Part shown: positions 10,996-23,100 of the stretch, in pieces
How the letters are laid out: each line of letters begins with the position of its first letter
Position numbering within the stretch: the stretch's first letter is position 1
From: Trifolium pratense
Lineage: Eukaryota; Streptophyta; Magnoliopsida; Fabales; Fabaceae
NCBI RefSeq assembly: GCF_020283565.1
Contig: NC_060063.1
Location: 42,616,856-42,680,855 of the forward strand
DNA: 64,000 nucleotides
Reading direction: 5' to 3'
Notes under the pieces: model-generated
Database searches by the model: none
What the model saw: only the letters and a program-made list of their open reading frames with translations
What the model was told of the DNA's origin: nothing
Program-made: the position numbers and the translations under genes

Positions 10996-11017
10996 TAATA
11001 ACCAATGCTTATGAAAC

Positions 11018-12362
11018 TGTGATGACAGTCAATTATATGATGTTTTTAGTAGTAATTTAGGGTAGTTCTAATAGCAATTGAAGCCCAAAAGCAAGCAAAT
11101 ACCTGGAAAAATGAAGTTACTTGGCTCAGAAGCAAGAAAAGTGGAAAAAGCAGCAAAAAAGAGCAAAAAACAGAATAAACAGTGCAGTCATCGTACCTAC
11201 GATGAGATGCAGCGTGACACGATGAGAAGGCGATTTAAATTGAAAAAAATCTGCAACAAATCTTTACCATCGTACCACGATGAAGGCGGTTGAAGAAAGC
11301 AGAAAATCTGGAGAAAATCTTTCATCGTACCACGATATGATCCATCGTGGCCACGATGAGGCGAAATTACACGCCATCGTGGCCACGATGGGTGCGATGG
11401 ACACGCAGAAAAAGCTCAAACCCACCTGAAAAACTATAAATAGAGTTTCCTCCTTCACTATTATTTATTACAAAATATTCAGAGACATTGAATATTCACT
11501 CTAGAGTTAGGAGAACTCTAAGGAGGAGGCAAGAAGGGCCAAGGAACTCCAAGGCCAATAAGGTTTTTTTCTTTTCTGTCTTTGTAATTTATTTTTCCTA
11601 GGTTAGGTGGAGTCGATGAACTCACTTACGAATGATTGGTTTTGTATAATTTGGGTATAAATTCAGTTGTTCCTATTAAAACTCTTTTATTGTCTGGTTT
11701 TTATTATTTATTTTAATACTGATCACATTAGAATAAAATCTAAAGAAATTAGTTGATATCGGATAGGAAACGAAGCTAATTATCCCGAACGAAGGACGAT
11801 GTGCTAAGGTCCAACATGAGACCATTAAATTCAGTATCTGAGGTCTTAGTATAGGATTAGAAAGCTTAGTCTAGAACGATAAGTTCTACCTGAAGTCAGA
11901 GTTAGGACTAGTTTGAGGCACACGTGACAGCTTGCAACACATTGAGCCTTAAGGGTAAGGATATCTAAGTTTAAACGAAGAAGTGCAATCGACTGGGGCG
12001 ATGATATTTAAGCAGAGTAAGACAACCTAAACTAGGCTCTAACCAATTTGTAATAGAAATAGGGAACAAGTGCTTTTGAACCTATTTTATATGACTAATC
12101 CTGATAGAGGGGAACAAGGAAATTAACCACCAAGTAGGAGTAAGGCAAGGATTCGAAAACATTTAACCACTCTGCGTGGACACACACGCAGCTTTACTTT
12201 ATTTTTCTATCATTTATTTTCCTGCTATTTATTTTTATCAGCACAACTATCTCTAAACAATGCAAAATCATTTCTAAGCGAAACTAGTAATTTTGGCACA
12301 ATCCCTGCGGAGAATGATACACTTATCACTTTATTACTTAATTGCAATTTTGTGCACTTACA
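11018..12362 (+). repeat. Ty3/gypsy (Athila-like) solo LTR
   Basis: A candidate LTR of about 1.34 kb, TGTGATG...CTTACA. It contains a cluster of CATCGT/ACGATG palindromes (11188-11398), a TATA box (ctataaatag, about 11434), R-region phrases such as gagttaggagaactctaagg, and the closing phrase ccctgcggagaatgatacac...tgtgcacttaca, which recur in legume Athila-type LTRs. Flanks are gaaac (11013-11017) and gaacc (12363-12367), a 4/5 match, so the left boundary is tentative. Confidence 0.55.
11188..11398. repeat. cluster of CATCGT...ACGATG palindromes
   Basis: At least five short inverted units occur in about 210 bp. Two are the identical 16-bp perfect palindrome CATCGTGGCCACGATG (11343-11358, 11375-11390). 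Others are looser versions, e.g. CATCGTACCACGATG near 11269 and 11323. They lie just upstream of the LTR TATA box. Confidence 0.8.
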
Positions 12363-12367
12363 GAACC

Positions 12368-12730
12368 ACCATAGTGTTCCAAAACTAGTTATTTTGTAAT
12401 CCTTACATTCCGTCTAACGAAGAAAAAAAAAAGTGAAAATATACCTGAGTCTAACATAATTTACTTTTGAAATAAAAAATACAGCTTTTTTCTATCATTT
12501 TTATTTGTTCACTTTGATTTACTTAATTTTACTAATTTTTTTTTATGCGTGTAAAATATCTTTCTTTTGTTTTTTTATCATCGCCACATGTCATCAGTTC
12601 ATTGGATACTGATAGTCATGAAAATGCCACGTGAAAAAAATCAATTTTCTAACTAAACAGAAACACTTAATGCTTAAGGAGAAGTTAAGACATAAAATAA
12701 GCGCGTTTCGTTTTCTTGTGCTTTTGGCGA
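12368..12730. other. AT-rich intergenic DNA upstream of SEC22
   Basis: No ORF, repeat end or RNA gene is recognised. It likely contains the distal SEC22 promoter. A CACGTG-containing phrase (gccacgtgaa, about 12627) is a possible G-box; its use is inference. Confidence 0.4.
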
Positions 12731-13964
12731 AAATCTCACACTCCATTTTCATTTCATTTCATTTCAAACTAAACATAACAACAACATCTTCCGAAACTTT
12801 CATCGATCGGCTCGGTTCGGCTGGACCATCGACGCCGCCGATTGTTGCGGCAGCTCCGGCCACCTTTCCACCACCATTCTTTCATTCTTCTTCAGGTTTC
12901 TCCGCCATCGCCTTTTCTTTTCCACTTTCACTTTACTTTAACCTTAATTTTCATTATTTTCGTTTAAATCTTCGCAATATTATCGAAATTTAATTAAAAA
13001 ACCTAATGTTTCAGTTAATTATGTAGAAGTAATGATTGTGATTTAACTGTGCGAGATCTGAATTACGTAAATTAGGTTTGGTTGCGTTTTTTGTTTTGTC
13101 AGATCTAGTAAATTGTTAAAGAAACGACGACGTAAGGACGAAATTAGTGATGCAAGCTTTTATGTCGTACATGCATGAGTTCTGTTATGGATTTTCGATT
13201 AGTTTTGGCGCTTTTCGCCTCAGTATGATTTTCTTATATTCAATTTTGAAGTTATATGTTGTTTGATGTTTTGCAATATAAAGAGAATGGATTTTGAACT
13301 GTGAATTGTAAAAGAATTGAATGAATAGTTTGAAATTGGCATTGATTGGTTGGTGATAGTTACAAATCGATCGTGATTTAGGGATCTAGCTTCTCTGAAG
13401 TGAGCAACTTAATTTAGAGTATAAAGTGAGTATTATCAACCGTTGATTAACAAATTAAAAGTAGGATGTTATTTATACATTATAAAAAAGATGAGTTTGT
13501 TAAAATAACAATTCTTGATTTTCTTACTTTACATTGTACTATAACTTTAGAGAGCCAAATTCATGATATAGATGTTGTTTGGTGGTAGTATATGAGGAAT
13601 TTGTTCGTTAATTATTGATTATGTTTTTAGTACCTCTCTATGAAGCATGGACCCGACACTGACGCATCAACACCGATAATTTGAGAAAATGAAATAATTC
13701 AATGTAATCACATGTGTCGGTGTCGGACACCGGGACACGCCTAATATGACGAGTGTTTGTGCTTCTTAGGTACTTCTGTTAATAATTGAATGAAGAAAAG
13801 TAAAGGAAAATGATTTCTGTTTTGTGTTTTAAATGTTTTTGTTTTAGTCTTAACTTTTTGGTCAGCTTTGATTTTTGACTGTATTTTGGATTGGTATTGT
13901 AGTGTGTGTTTTGGCTTAGTTGCAAAGTTTAAGACTCTGAGAGGGAGATTGTGAACTGAGAAAG
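12731..13964 (+). other. SEC22: SEC22 5' UTR exon and 5' UTR intron
   Basis: Pyrimidine-rich, GC-richer sequence (about 12740-12895) ends at a plausible donor (ttcag|gtttc, 12896). An AT-rich intron follows, with an acceptor just before the start codon (ag at 13919-13920 or 13926-13927). A leader intron of this kind is common in plant housekeeping genes. A 131-bp MITE sits in the intron at 13639-13769. Transcript data are needed for exact ends. Confidence 0.5.
13639..13769. mobile_element. Mutator-type MITE in the SEC22 5' UTR intron
   Basis: It begins tatgaagca and ends cttcttag, with GTGTCGG/CCGACAC-type subterminal repeats. Flanking 9-mers gtacctctc (13630-13638) and gtacttctg (13770-13778) match at 7 of 9. 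It shares its ends and gtgtcgg repeats with the 592-bp element at 43061-43652. Confidence 0.65.
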
Positions 13965-16900
13965 ATGGTGAAGTTGACTATGATTGCTCGTGTTACTGAT
14001 GGTCTTCCACTGGCTGAAGGACTGGATGATGGTCGTGATCTTACGGATGGTGAATTTTACAAACAGCAAGCCAAGTCGTTGTTTAAGAATCTATCAAGAG
14101 GGCATAATGAGGCATCCAGGATGTCAGTTGAAAGTGGTCCTTATGTTTTCCAGTATCCTTCTCATATATTATGTCTGTGGTAGTCGTGTAAAGAATTGCT
14201 CAATTGTTCTGCTGTTATACTATAAGACACTTCCAGTGTCTGAGTGTAGCAATTATGATGACTGGGCAATAATTTTTGTGTGAGAATTGATAACAATATC
14301 AGATGCAGTATTAAATGATAGGCAATTTCTTAGAATTATGGAGATGTCTACAGCTTGTTGTTACTATGCTGTTATCTTTCACTAAATGCCGGCATCCCAT
14401 CCTCAGAATGAGATGCTTGACTGGGCATTATGCTATTTACCTACATGTATATTTTCATTGCTAGGTCTGTAAATCTTAGCGTTTTGGACATTGGAAGAAA
14501 CCATGATCTGTTTTCTTTGTTTTTATTGATATCTCCTTTCTCTGTTGAATCACAATTGAGCTGGTGCTTTGTATAATGGTATGCATGTGAAAAATGTATC
14601 TTGTTTTTAAATTTTTTTCCTTCCTTAGCAAGTTGATCTTGTTTTCATTATCTTGAAATTTTGTGGTCTATTATATTTCAAATTAGTTACGTTCTTTTGC
14701 ATCAAATTTATATGAAAGCGTTTCGTAGCCAAAAATGACCTTGACACAAACAAGTTATATCATAGAAGGACGGGTCTGTTACTTGACAATGTGTGATCGG
14801 GCATACCCCAAGAAACTAGCATTTCAATATCTTGAAGACCTCAGGAATGAGTTTGAGCGTGTTAATGGATCGCAAATTGAAACTGCTGCCAGACCTTATG
14901 CCTTCATTAAGTTTGGTAGATATCAGTTTCTGTACTGTCATATACCATTTAGCATACTCTCTTTTTTTTTTCTTTTTTTTTCCAATGGTGTTTAATTTAC
15001 CTTTTTTCTTTTGAGTGTTTAATAGACACATTTATACAGAAGACAAAGAAACTTTACCAGGATACCCATACACAGCGCAATATTGCAAAGTTGAATGATG
15101 AGCTTTATGAAGTCCACCAAATTATGACCCGAAATGTGCAGGAAGTTCTTGGTGTTGGCGAACAGTTGGATCGTAAGTCATTTCTTGTATTTTCTGAATA
15201 ATTGTAGTTTATATAATTTACCTTCTGCTTGCTTAATTAATAATTTTAGTATATTATAGGCCTCTGCTATATATGCATCTACTGTAGCTGGGTTTTCCTG
15301 ATTGCTATATTACTATTCGTTCATAAAAAATGAAGCATGGGTTAGGATCTGTAAATGTTGTTTTTTTGTTGCTTTTATATGTACTCTGTATGTAAAAATG
15401 GCCGTCATACTCATACATTTGTCTGCTTACTTGGCTGGTCTTATAGTAAACTAGGCTTAATTCAATTTCAGATTTATATTAGATTGATTCATCAAACACT
15501 TGGCCTGAAAACTGATAAGATTGAGTTGACAATGTTTAACATTCTGTCCTAATAAAAAAATGTTAACTTTTTCTTTCTCAAGATACAGTTATGGTTTTAA
15601 GTTAAACAATAATTTGTGTTAAATTAAAGGCTTACGATGCCTTGGACCCGCTTATAATTTGAAAAGGGCGGCTGCAACAAAACAGCAATATAAGTCTGTC
15701 CTACCTAATCTTAAATAGAAGGAACATAAGATGATTCTCCAATAGGGTGTTGGTTTTATCTTGACAACATCATCTTCCAATGCATGTGATCTCCTGTTCG
15801 TATTTTTAACCCTGATACATTGTTAGTGTAAAGATTTTTTATCAGAAACTTCTGCTAAAATTTCTTAGTTCCACATTTTCACCTACATAATCTTGATAGA
15901 TGGTTTCCTCTTATTTCTAATTCTCACGCGGCTTCAATTTCTGTCTGTATGTTGGTATATTTACTGCTTTTATCTCCTTGTGGTGTCTGACACTTTTGTT
16001 CTACACTTGATTTAAAATCAAATATGCAGAGGTCAGCCAAATGTCCAATCGCCTATCGTCAGAATCTCGTGTATATGCTGACAAGGCTAGAGATTTAAAT
16101 AGACAGGTACATCATTTTCAGTTTCTCTGTAGCATGCACGTGATACCAGACTTCCATTTTCATTTGAACACTGACGCATCTTAATTTAACACTAAAGCCT
16201 TCCATTTTCTTTTGAACATTTTAGCATGCACATGATACTAAAACCTCTGAATATATCCTGCTGCAGTTGTAAATTGGTTTGTGCTATTTGCTTTTACAAT
16301 TTAGGTAGAAGCATGCAGTGTGTGGAATGTGTCCTAGAGAGCTATTATGATTTATTCAATTTTATTGCCTTTTACCTAATCAATGCTTCACTGGTTTGAT
16401 ACATGACACTTTCTTTACCGTTTGGTTATAGCTCTCTCTATTAGCTGGAATATAAGAGTCTATGTTTTATCATTTTATGGATTTGAAACATGACACTTTT
16501 TATCTGCTATTTCAAAATTTTCTTCATTGGCATTCCCTTTGAAATATACTGTGCCAGTTTCAGTTTGTGTGCCCTGTGATTAATTTTAAGCATGATTGTC
16601 AGTTAGAACTATAGCCGGATGGGCTATCATCAAAACACATTCATTGGATATTTTATGGTCTATTAATTGTAAAAATTCTTGAACATTGCAATTTGCATGG
16701 ATTGCCAATGCTTGCAGATAATGTGTCGTTAATATAGTAGGTTTCCTTAAGGTTTCTAGATGCAGGTCAAAGATTTTTGTTATCACTATTACTTAAGTTG
16801 AATATTCCATGTTGTTCCAGTCACAATGGTACCCAAGGAAGGGTTCCATTTTGGATCTATTTTAATCTTAGGGAAACCTGGTTGTACAAAGCTCCAGTCA

Positions 16901-17498
16901 CTGTAGGGTCCAAGGAAGGCTCAAGTCCATTTTGGGTCTATTGTAAACAGTTTACCAGCCTTGCATTTGTAAAAGGCTAATTCGATAACTAAAATACATG
17001 ACCTCTTAAGTAGCAGAAATAGACAGATTAGAACAGAACAAAGTATGAGTTATATTTTATTTTATATATTTTGTACATATTAAGGGCATAAGGTAAAAAA
17101 AAAGCTATACATTTTGGTTCTAATAAAAAGGATAGAATCAAAGAGAACAGAACCGAACAAGCTGTCACATTTTGTTGCCATTTACATTGTGCGAGTCCTT
17201 GTCCCATTTACCATTTCTCTTACTCCGATGGTATTGGTCTTCAATAAAAGTATATTAGCCTTCGATATTAATGATAAGTTGATAGAGATGATATATAACC
17301 CTGTCTAGTGTTAGGATATGATGCGCACTTTTTAAACTTCTGCCTTATATATTTTGGTTATAGTTGTTGTCAGCATTGCAAATATATAACTGTAAAATGA
17401 AATATTTGCTGCAGGCTCTGATTCGGAAATGGGCCCCTGTTGCTATTGTTTTTGGAGTTGTCTTTGTACTTTTCTGGCTCAAGAACAAAATTTGGTGA
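13965..17498 (+). CDS. SEC22: vesicle-trafficking longin R-SNARE SEC22, 218 aa
   Basis: Five coding exons: 13965-14152, 14755-14915, 15026-15172, 16030-16106, 17415-17498, all with gt...ag junctions and matching phases. They give 218 residues, the length of Arabidopsis SEC22. Domains: longin domain (about 1-125, MVKLTMIARVTDGLPLAEG start; IIEGRVCYL; YAFIKF), an R-SNARE motif (about 130-190, starting near TQRNIAKLN; the zero-layer Arg lies in this region) and a C-terminal membrane anchor (WAPVAIVFGVVFVLFW) with a short KNKIW tail. SEC22 is a tail-anchored SNARE in ER-Golgi transport that pairs with Qa/Qb/Qc SNAREs. No frame damage is seen, so it is probably functional. Introns 1-4 are AT-rich and intron 4 contains an Au-like SINE. 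Identification by remembered family similarity is strong. Confidence 0.96.
16816..17015 (-). mobile_element. Au-like SINE in SEC22 intron 4, with a partial second copy
   Basis: On the minus strand the order is ...gaggtcatg...tttacaaatgcaaggctggtaaactg...acaatagaccc...ccttggaccctacagtgactggagctttgtacaacc, which follows the plant Au SINE consensus as I recall it. A second, partial copy of the same phrase (gtacccaaggaagggttcc...ggatctatttt) lies at about 16820-16865. It is diverged and old. Confidence 0.6.
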
Positions 17499-18945
17499 TC
17501 AAGCTTAGCACGACTTTACAAACCTAGACTGTGTGGCTATGGCTTCTTGTCTTCCTCATGACTATCAAGATTTGCTCAGTTTTGTGGGAACCCTACATAA
17601 ACTAGGTGATGTCTACTTCTGTGGACAATTTATGAAAAAAAACTATCCTGTGTTACTTCTGAGAAAGGCTGGATCCAACTTTCTGGAATAGAAACTTTTT
17701 ACCTTTATATTAAGGAGCCAAGACATGAGAAAACTGGATCCCTTTGGGGATGCATATAGATAATAGATATTTCTTCTTACTACCCACCAATTATTTTCAG
17801 GATTACTGCGTTCATGAGTTATATATTGCCCCCTCGATGTTTTTTTCCCTCCCCTTCATTTGAACACCTGAAATAGAACTGCATTTTGTATGGTTAGTAT
17901 GATGACTTAGTGTGGAATGTTTGTTCTTAGACCGTAAACCTTTTGCAATTTCGTTTATAAGAGTATACTTGCAAATAATGCAATTTCTTATATGTTGATA
18001 TAGCTGTTGTTTAAACCAGTCATTGTATTTATGCATGTATAGTTTGAACCATCCATTCGTTGTCACTTTTTTTTAGCAGAAACCATTTATTATCACCTAC
18101 TATCATTGTAGATAAGATAAACTAGAAAAATAGGAACATGTCTTTAAGGATGAATGTCTTATGCTTATCTTGGTTAGGTTAGGAGAATTGAAAAGCTATC
18201 CTAGTTTTGTGATATACCTGAACAAGGAGATAATTTGTGGATATAAATTGCCTTCGGTGTGTGGAATAGTGTCAGTTGGAAGAAACATGGGTGTTAGGAA
18301 AATCTTATTAACCTATAATGTAATATTGCAAAATCGGTTACATCTTTAATCTCACGCATTTTCTAAGGTGCACAAATCAATTAAGTGTTGCCCTGTGCAG
18401 GACTATTTTAAACCATTTTACCATATCAGATCACTTTCTTTCTCCCTCTCTTGAGTCTTCCCTTCCCCTGTCACTGCCACCCCTCCATCCTTAGCATCCT
18501 CTTCAACTGTACATCCCAACCCTTATCAGATGCTGTCACTCAACAAGCTCAATTTTCAATTTTTGTTTTCTTTGAAGAAAAAGGGTAACGCATAGAGTAG
18601 GCAGGGGACTCATTGTTGCACTGATTCCAGTTGAACACTAATAAGAGTGTACAATTTATAAAAAATAATTGAGTGTACCACTACTTCCAAAACATTAAAT
18701 CAATAGTAATTAGAGTTAGTTTATGTAAATTAAGAATTGAGCTCAAGTGATTAGTGAGTTTCATAAGACGAATTGTTTGAGAGAATCAGTGTTTAATTCC
18801 TGGTAGAAACAATTATTATGAATTATTAATTTTTTTTTGCGTAAACCAGATACCCTTTACGTGAACAACAAAGATCAATTATCATGTTTTGAACAACAAA
18901 GGTATTCTCCGTGCATAACTGCAAATACTAATATCTTTGAAACTA
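17499..18945. other. SEC22 3' UTR and AT-rich intergenic DNA
   Basis: The first 150-300 bp are probably SEC22 3' UTR. Beyond that no gene is recognised. A weak tRNA-derived SINE-like phrase (gagctcaagtgattagtgag ... ttaattcctgg) occurs near 18740-18810. The rest shows nothing I can support. Confidence 0.4.
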
Positions 18946-19232
18946 CTCCCTCCGTACCAAATTACAAGTTGTTTTGAGAAAAAAATTGTACGAAATTATA
19001 AGTCGCTTTACAATACCAATTAGACATTTAATGATATTTTTCTCATTATACCCTTAACTATTTATTACTATATCTTCTTTCAATTCTTCGGTTTATCTTT
19101 TCCATGCCATTAATGAAAAAGATAATTTTGTAAACTAACTAATAATTTCTTTTTTTCATGTAACATTAATTAATTTCTTAATTTGTATAATATGATCAAA
19201 ATGACTTATATTTTGATTTTGATACGGAGAGC
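18946..19232. mobile_element. Stowaway-like MITE
   Basis: The left end CTCCCTCCGTACCAAATTA follows TA. The right end reads ttttgatacggagagcg, the imperfect complement. Internal tataagtc/gacttata pairs support the foldback. About 287 bp. Confidence 0.65.
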
Positions 19233-19279
19233 GTCTTCTTGTCCTCATGATAGGAATGAATGAATCCTGAAGAAAGTTA

Positions 19280-19613
19280 CTGTGCGTTTGATCTGCTAAA
19301 AAATAAGGGACTGGACAAGACAACTTCTGCTGTACTGTGTTTGATTTTAAAACTGTTCCTGGTACTAGACAAACTGGCAGCTAAGGGACAAGACAAAAAT
19401 TGAAATTCTTGTCCTCCACTGAACCATGGGACAACTTTTTGTCCTCAGCACAAGTTGTATAAAATACCAAAATAACCTTTTGTCCACCAAACATTGTACA
19501 ACACAAAGTTTGTTCAATACCTTAAACGTTTGTCCTGTGCTGTTCTATCTTGTACTGTCTTGTACTGTTTTGTCCAGTATTTATATTTTGCAGATCAAAC
19601 GGACCCTCAAGCT
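19280..19613. mobile_element. hAT/Harbinger-type MITE
   Basis: The terminal inverted repeats GTGCGTTTGATCTGC and its partner GGGTCCGTTTGATCTGC (minus strand) bound about 330 bp that is rich in ttgtcc/ggacaa repeats. The target duplication is unclear, so the superfamily is uncertain. Confidence 0.55.
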
Positions 19614-19848
19614 GTCTACAGAGAATCAGCCTCTCGTGTGAAGTTAGTCGGGTAAAACGATAGAGGAAACTATCATACCGAGGGAGAGATATTATTAAGG
19701 GGCTTAAATAACGCAAAATAACCACATGGCACAAGTGACAATATTATTAAATTACTTTTTTTAAGAAATATTATTGTTTTGAAATATTATTAAATTTTTT
19801 TGAACAATTATGTCATTTGACAATATCATTAAATTTTTTAATGTATTA

Positions 19849-19988
19849 CTCCATCCGTTCCAAAATCTAAGTCACTTTGTGAAAAAAATTTGTATCAAAA
19901 TAACTTAATATAGTTTTATCTTTTCCATACAACATTAATTACATTGTGTAATTTGGCCAAAATAACTTATATTTTGAAACGGAGTGAG
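19849..19988. mobile_element. Stowaway-like MITE next to the CCCH gene promoter
   Basis: A 140-bp element with CTCCATCCGTTCCAAAAT at the left and the complement of CTCACTCCGTTTCAAAAT at the right, flanked by TA (19847-19848, 19989-19990). It ends 14 bp before a TATA-like box. Confidence 0.75.
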
Positions 19989-20001
19989 TAATTTCCACTG
20001 T

Positions 20002-20008
20002 TTATAAA
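20002..20008 (+). promoter_or_regulatory. TATA-like box of the CCCH gene
   Basis: ttataaag lies about 170 bp upstream of the ATG at 20177, compatible with a leader of about 140 nt. Assigned by position only. Confidence 0.4.
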
Positions 20009-20176
20009 GATACCTCGCTAATTGTGCTGTCTTAATTTAGTTTTATTAAGTACGAGTAATTGGTGTCAATTGTGTGGGAAATTCAAACCTTAAACCTGCA
20101 ACGGTCGACAACACAATCCAAAAGGTTACACTCTTCTTCCTCTTCTGCTACTCACACTCTTAACCAAATCGTTTCA

Positions 20177-23100
20177 ATGGCAACCAAAGAAGATTCATCA
20201 ATGGATTTTCACGAAATCATCATCGAAAGTGAAGGATCAAACTCAAATTCCGAATGGGACGATTCAGAAGAAGATCCTGATTACGACATGCTCGAAGAAA
20301 CTCATCGTAGCTTCTCCAATCTCTCACTCAAAAACAAGGCAAAAAAGCGGTAACAATAATAATATCACAATCTCATTTAACCCCATTATTCAAAATTTGA
20401 TTTTTAAGACTTATTTGTTGTTGATTTGGTGTTTTCAGCATAGTTGAGAATATGGGTATGGATAGTGCGATCAACTCAGAAGTGTTGGAGTTGAATACAC
20501 CTTCTGTTGATGGTGATAGTTTTGAAAAAGTTCAGAAAATAATAAAGGGTTTGTCTTCTTTTCTTTGATGATTCCTTTTTTTTTTTTTGGGTATTGTTAC
20601 TTGTAAGGTGAAACAAGCTTTGTTGTTAGATTATTATCTTTAGGTTTAAATATGATTTTTTATTTGCATATATCACTTTTTGATTACTTAGTGTGTCCCA
20701 TTCGATGATTTTATTTTGATATTCGAATGTTTAAGCCTTATCTATGTAGCATGGGTACTCCTAAAATGGTGAAGTACCCGTACCGGGTACGTACCAGTAT
20801 CGGATACTTCATGGTACTCGTATGGTACGCACCGATTCCGTACCCATTTTTATTTGGTTGATTTATGATGATTACGGAAAAAACATATCGGCCGTTGAAA
20901 AGTCTCTTAAATTATTATACTTTTTTATTATATTTCAATTATCTCTCATTTTTTATGAAAATAGTTGAGACAGTGGACCAAAAATATTAAATCTTCAAAG
21001 CATGATGATAATAATTCACTTAAAAATGATTTTTTTTAATATTTTATATTAACGTACCCGTACCTTAAATTTTCCAAAAATGTCGTACCGCGTACGAGTA
21101 CCCGTACCGGATATCGGTACCGTACCCGTACCTAGGCAACATAGATCTATACCATACCCTTATGTAAACAAGCCTTGAATAGTTAGACTTAGAGCTTGTT
21201 TGGATAAACATCTAAACTAAATGTTCATAGGATAAGCGTTTATCATATAAGTGCTTATGTATAAGCTATTTCTATAACAAAAGATAAAATAAAGCTAAAT
21301 TGTTTTTATATAAGCTATAAGCTGTTTTCATACGCTATCGTGGAGAGCTTATGGAAATAAGTAAAAAACCACTTGTGGAAAGTTGTTTCTATAAGCTTTC
21401 TCAAACAGTCTTACAACCAGTTCTTATACGAGTAGATAAGCTCAAATAATTTCAAATACTGAGATAGAACTTCTTAGGCATGCGGTGGATTTTGGTAATC
21501 TCAAACTAAACATGTTTAAGGTTTCTCTCATTGTTTTTGGTTTGCACTTTTTAGCTGGACTGCTAGAGAAATTGAAAGTGGATGAATGCAAGATTTATTT
21601 GAAGAAGAATGGTCTGAGGCTAACTGGGAATAAGGACACACTTATCCAGCGTATAAAGGAGCATCAAGAGTAATTATTATTTTGTGTTGTTAAAAAAGTA
21701 GTTGTTTTTTTAATAACTCTATGTTTTCTCTAATTATGTGAGATTTCCAGGATTATAAATGGTGGAGGGGAGAAAAAGTATCCGCCTCATAGCTTTGTGT
21801 TGAATTGTAAAGGTATCCGCCTATAATTTCTTATGTTGTTGATTTGATATAAAGCTTCCAAAGACTATTAGCATCCCAATCCTCTAGTACTTTGTTTTAC
21901 ATACTTTTATTTATCATATGTTGATATATCATATATCATATACATGTTTATACTAGTAAGAGTTTTGATATGATCTGTTCAAATAATTTTTGTAATGCAC
22001 TGATATTCTCTAGACATGTAATCACTATCTCAGGCTTAAAAATCTTAAAAAATTTGCTTTATGCAGGTGATGCATGTACTGGTGATGTTGTTTTGTTTGA
22101 GCAGAATGTTTATGAAATGTAAGCTTCTATTTCTGTTTTCATTTTTGTCTTAATGCATGATGGATGATATCACACACTCACAGAGATCTCAATACAATGT
22201 TTTTGAAAGTATGTATATAAACATACTTGAGAAGAGAAAGCTCAACACACACGGCAACACTATTCTCTACCAGTGTACATGCCATTGGGTGAATGATGCT
22301 GGCAAAAAATCTTCCAGTTTCCTTATAAAAATTGGTTTTCTCAGGTTCAACATAGCATCCAGGAGTGGCGGCGGTCCACCGTGTGGCAAAAGGACTGTTG
22401 CAGGCCGCATAGTGAAAGAAAGCTATGGTGCTGCCAAACAACAGCATACATTTACGGTGAGGAAAACTTTGACATAGTTTATCAACTAAATGGATTATTT
22501 TCTTGTGGTTGTTGAGTGTTGTATAATCTTATGTAACTTAAGCAGAGTTATTTGCAAAATAGCAGTGTTATTTGCAACATAGAAATGTGTTACTATCATA
22601 CACATATTAATATCAGTCCTCGGAATACCAATCTTCATGAATATTTAGAGCTGCAGCAGCCTCCATTTTATGCATTGCTGAAGTGTTGGTGCTACAATAG
22701 CAGTATAATTTATTGAGTTATGTTTGAACCATTGTTTCATCATTCTATGCATCTGATATCCTTTTTCTCATACAGATTGAAGTGCTTTGGAGCAAGGGAG
22801 AAAAGCCTCTCCCTCCCCTTCACCCCCTACTGATTAAGGGTCGAAACCTTTATAGGTTGAAGACTTTGAGACAGGTTCGTCAATTCTGCAGCACTCCTTT
22901 TCTTCTGATATCATTGCGCTGTTGTTCTTTCGATGTTCATCATGTCCTTATCTTTAATTTCAGAAATGGGAGGATGAAGGGCAAAGGCAAAAACTGTTGA
23001 TGGAAAAGCACTCTCGGGGATCCGTTGCTAGGGCAGATAGGGAAGCAAGAATACAGGAAAAGGAGATGAGAAAATCAATGAAGGAAAATAGGTACTTCAT

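Noticed and set aside
12631..12993. 120-residue ORF upstream of SEC22
   Set aside because: It overlaps the leader exon and its donor; low-complexity translation with no family resemblance.
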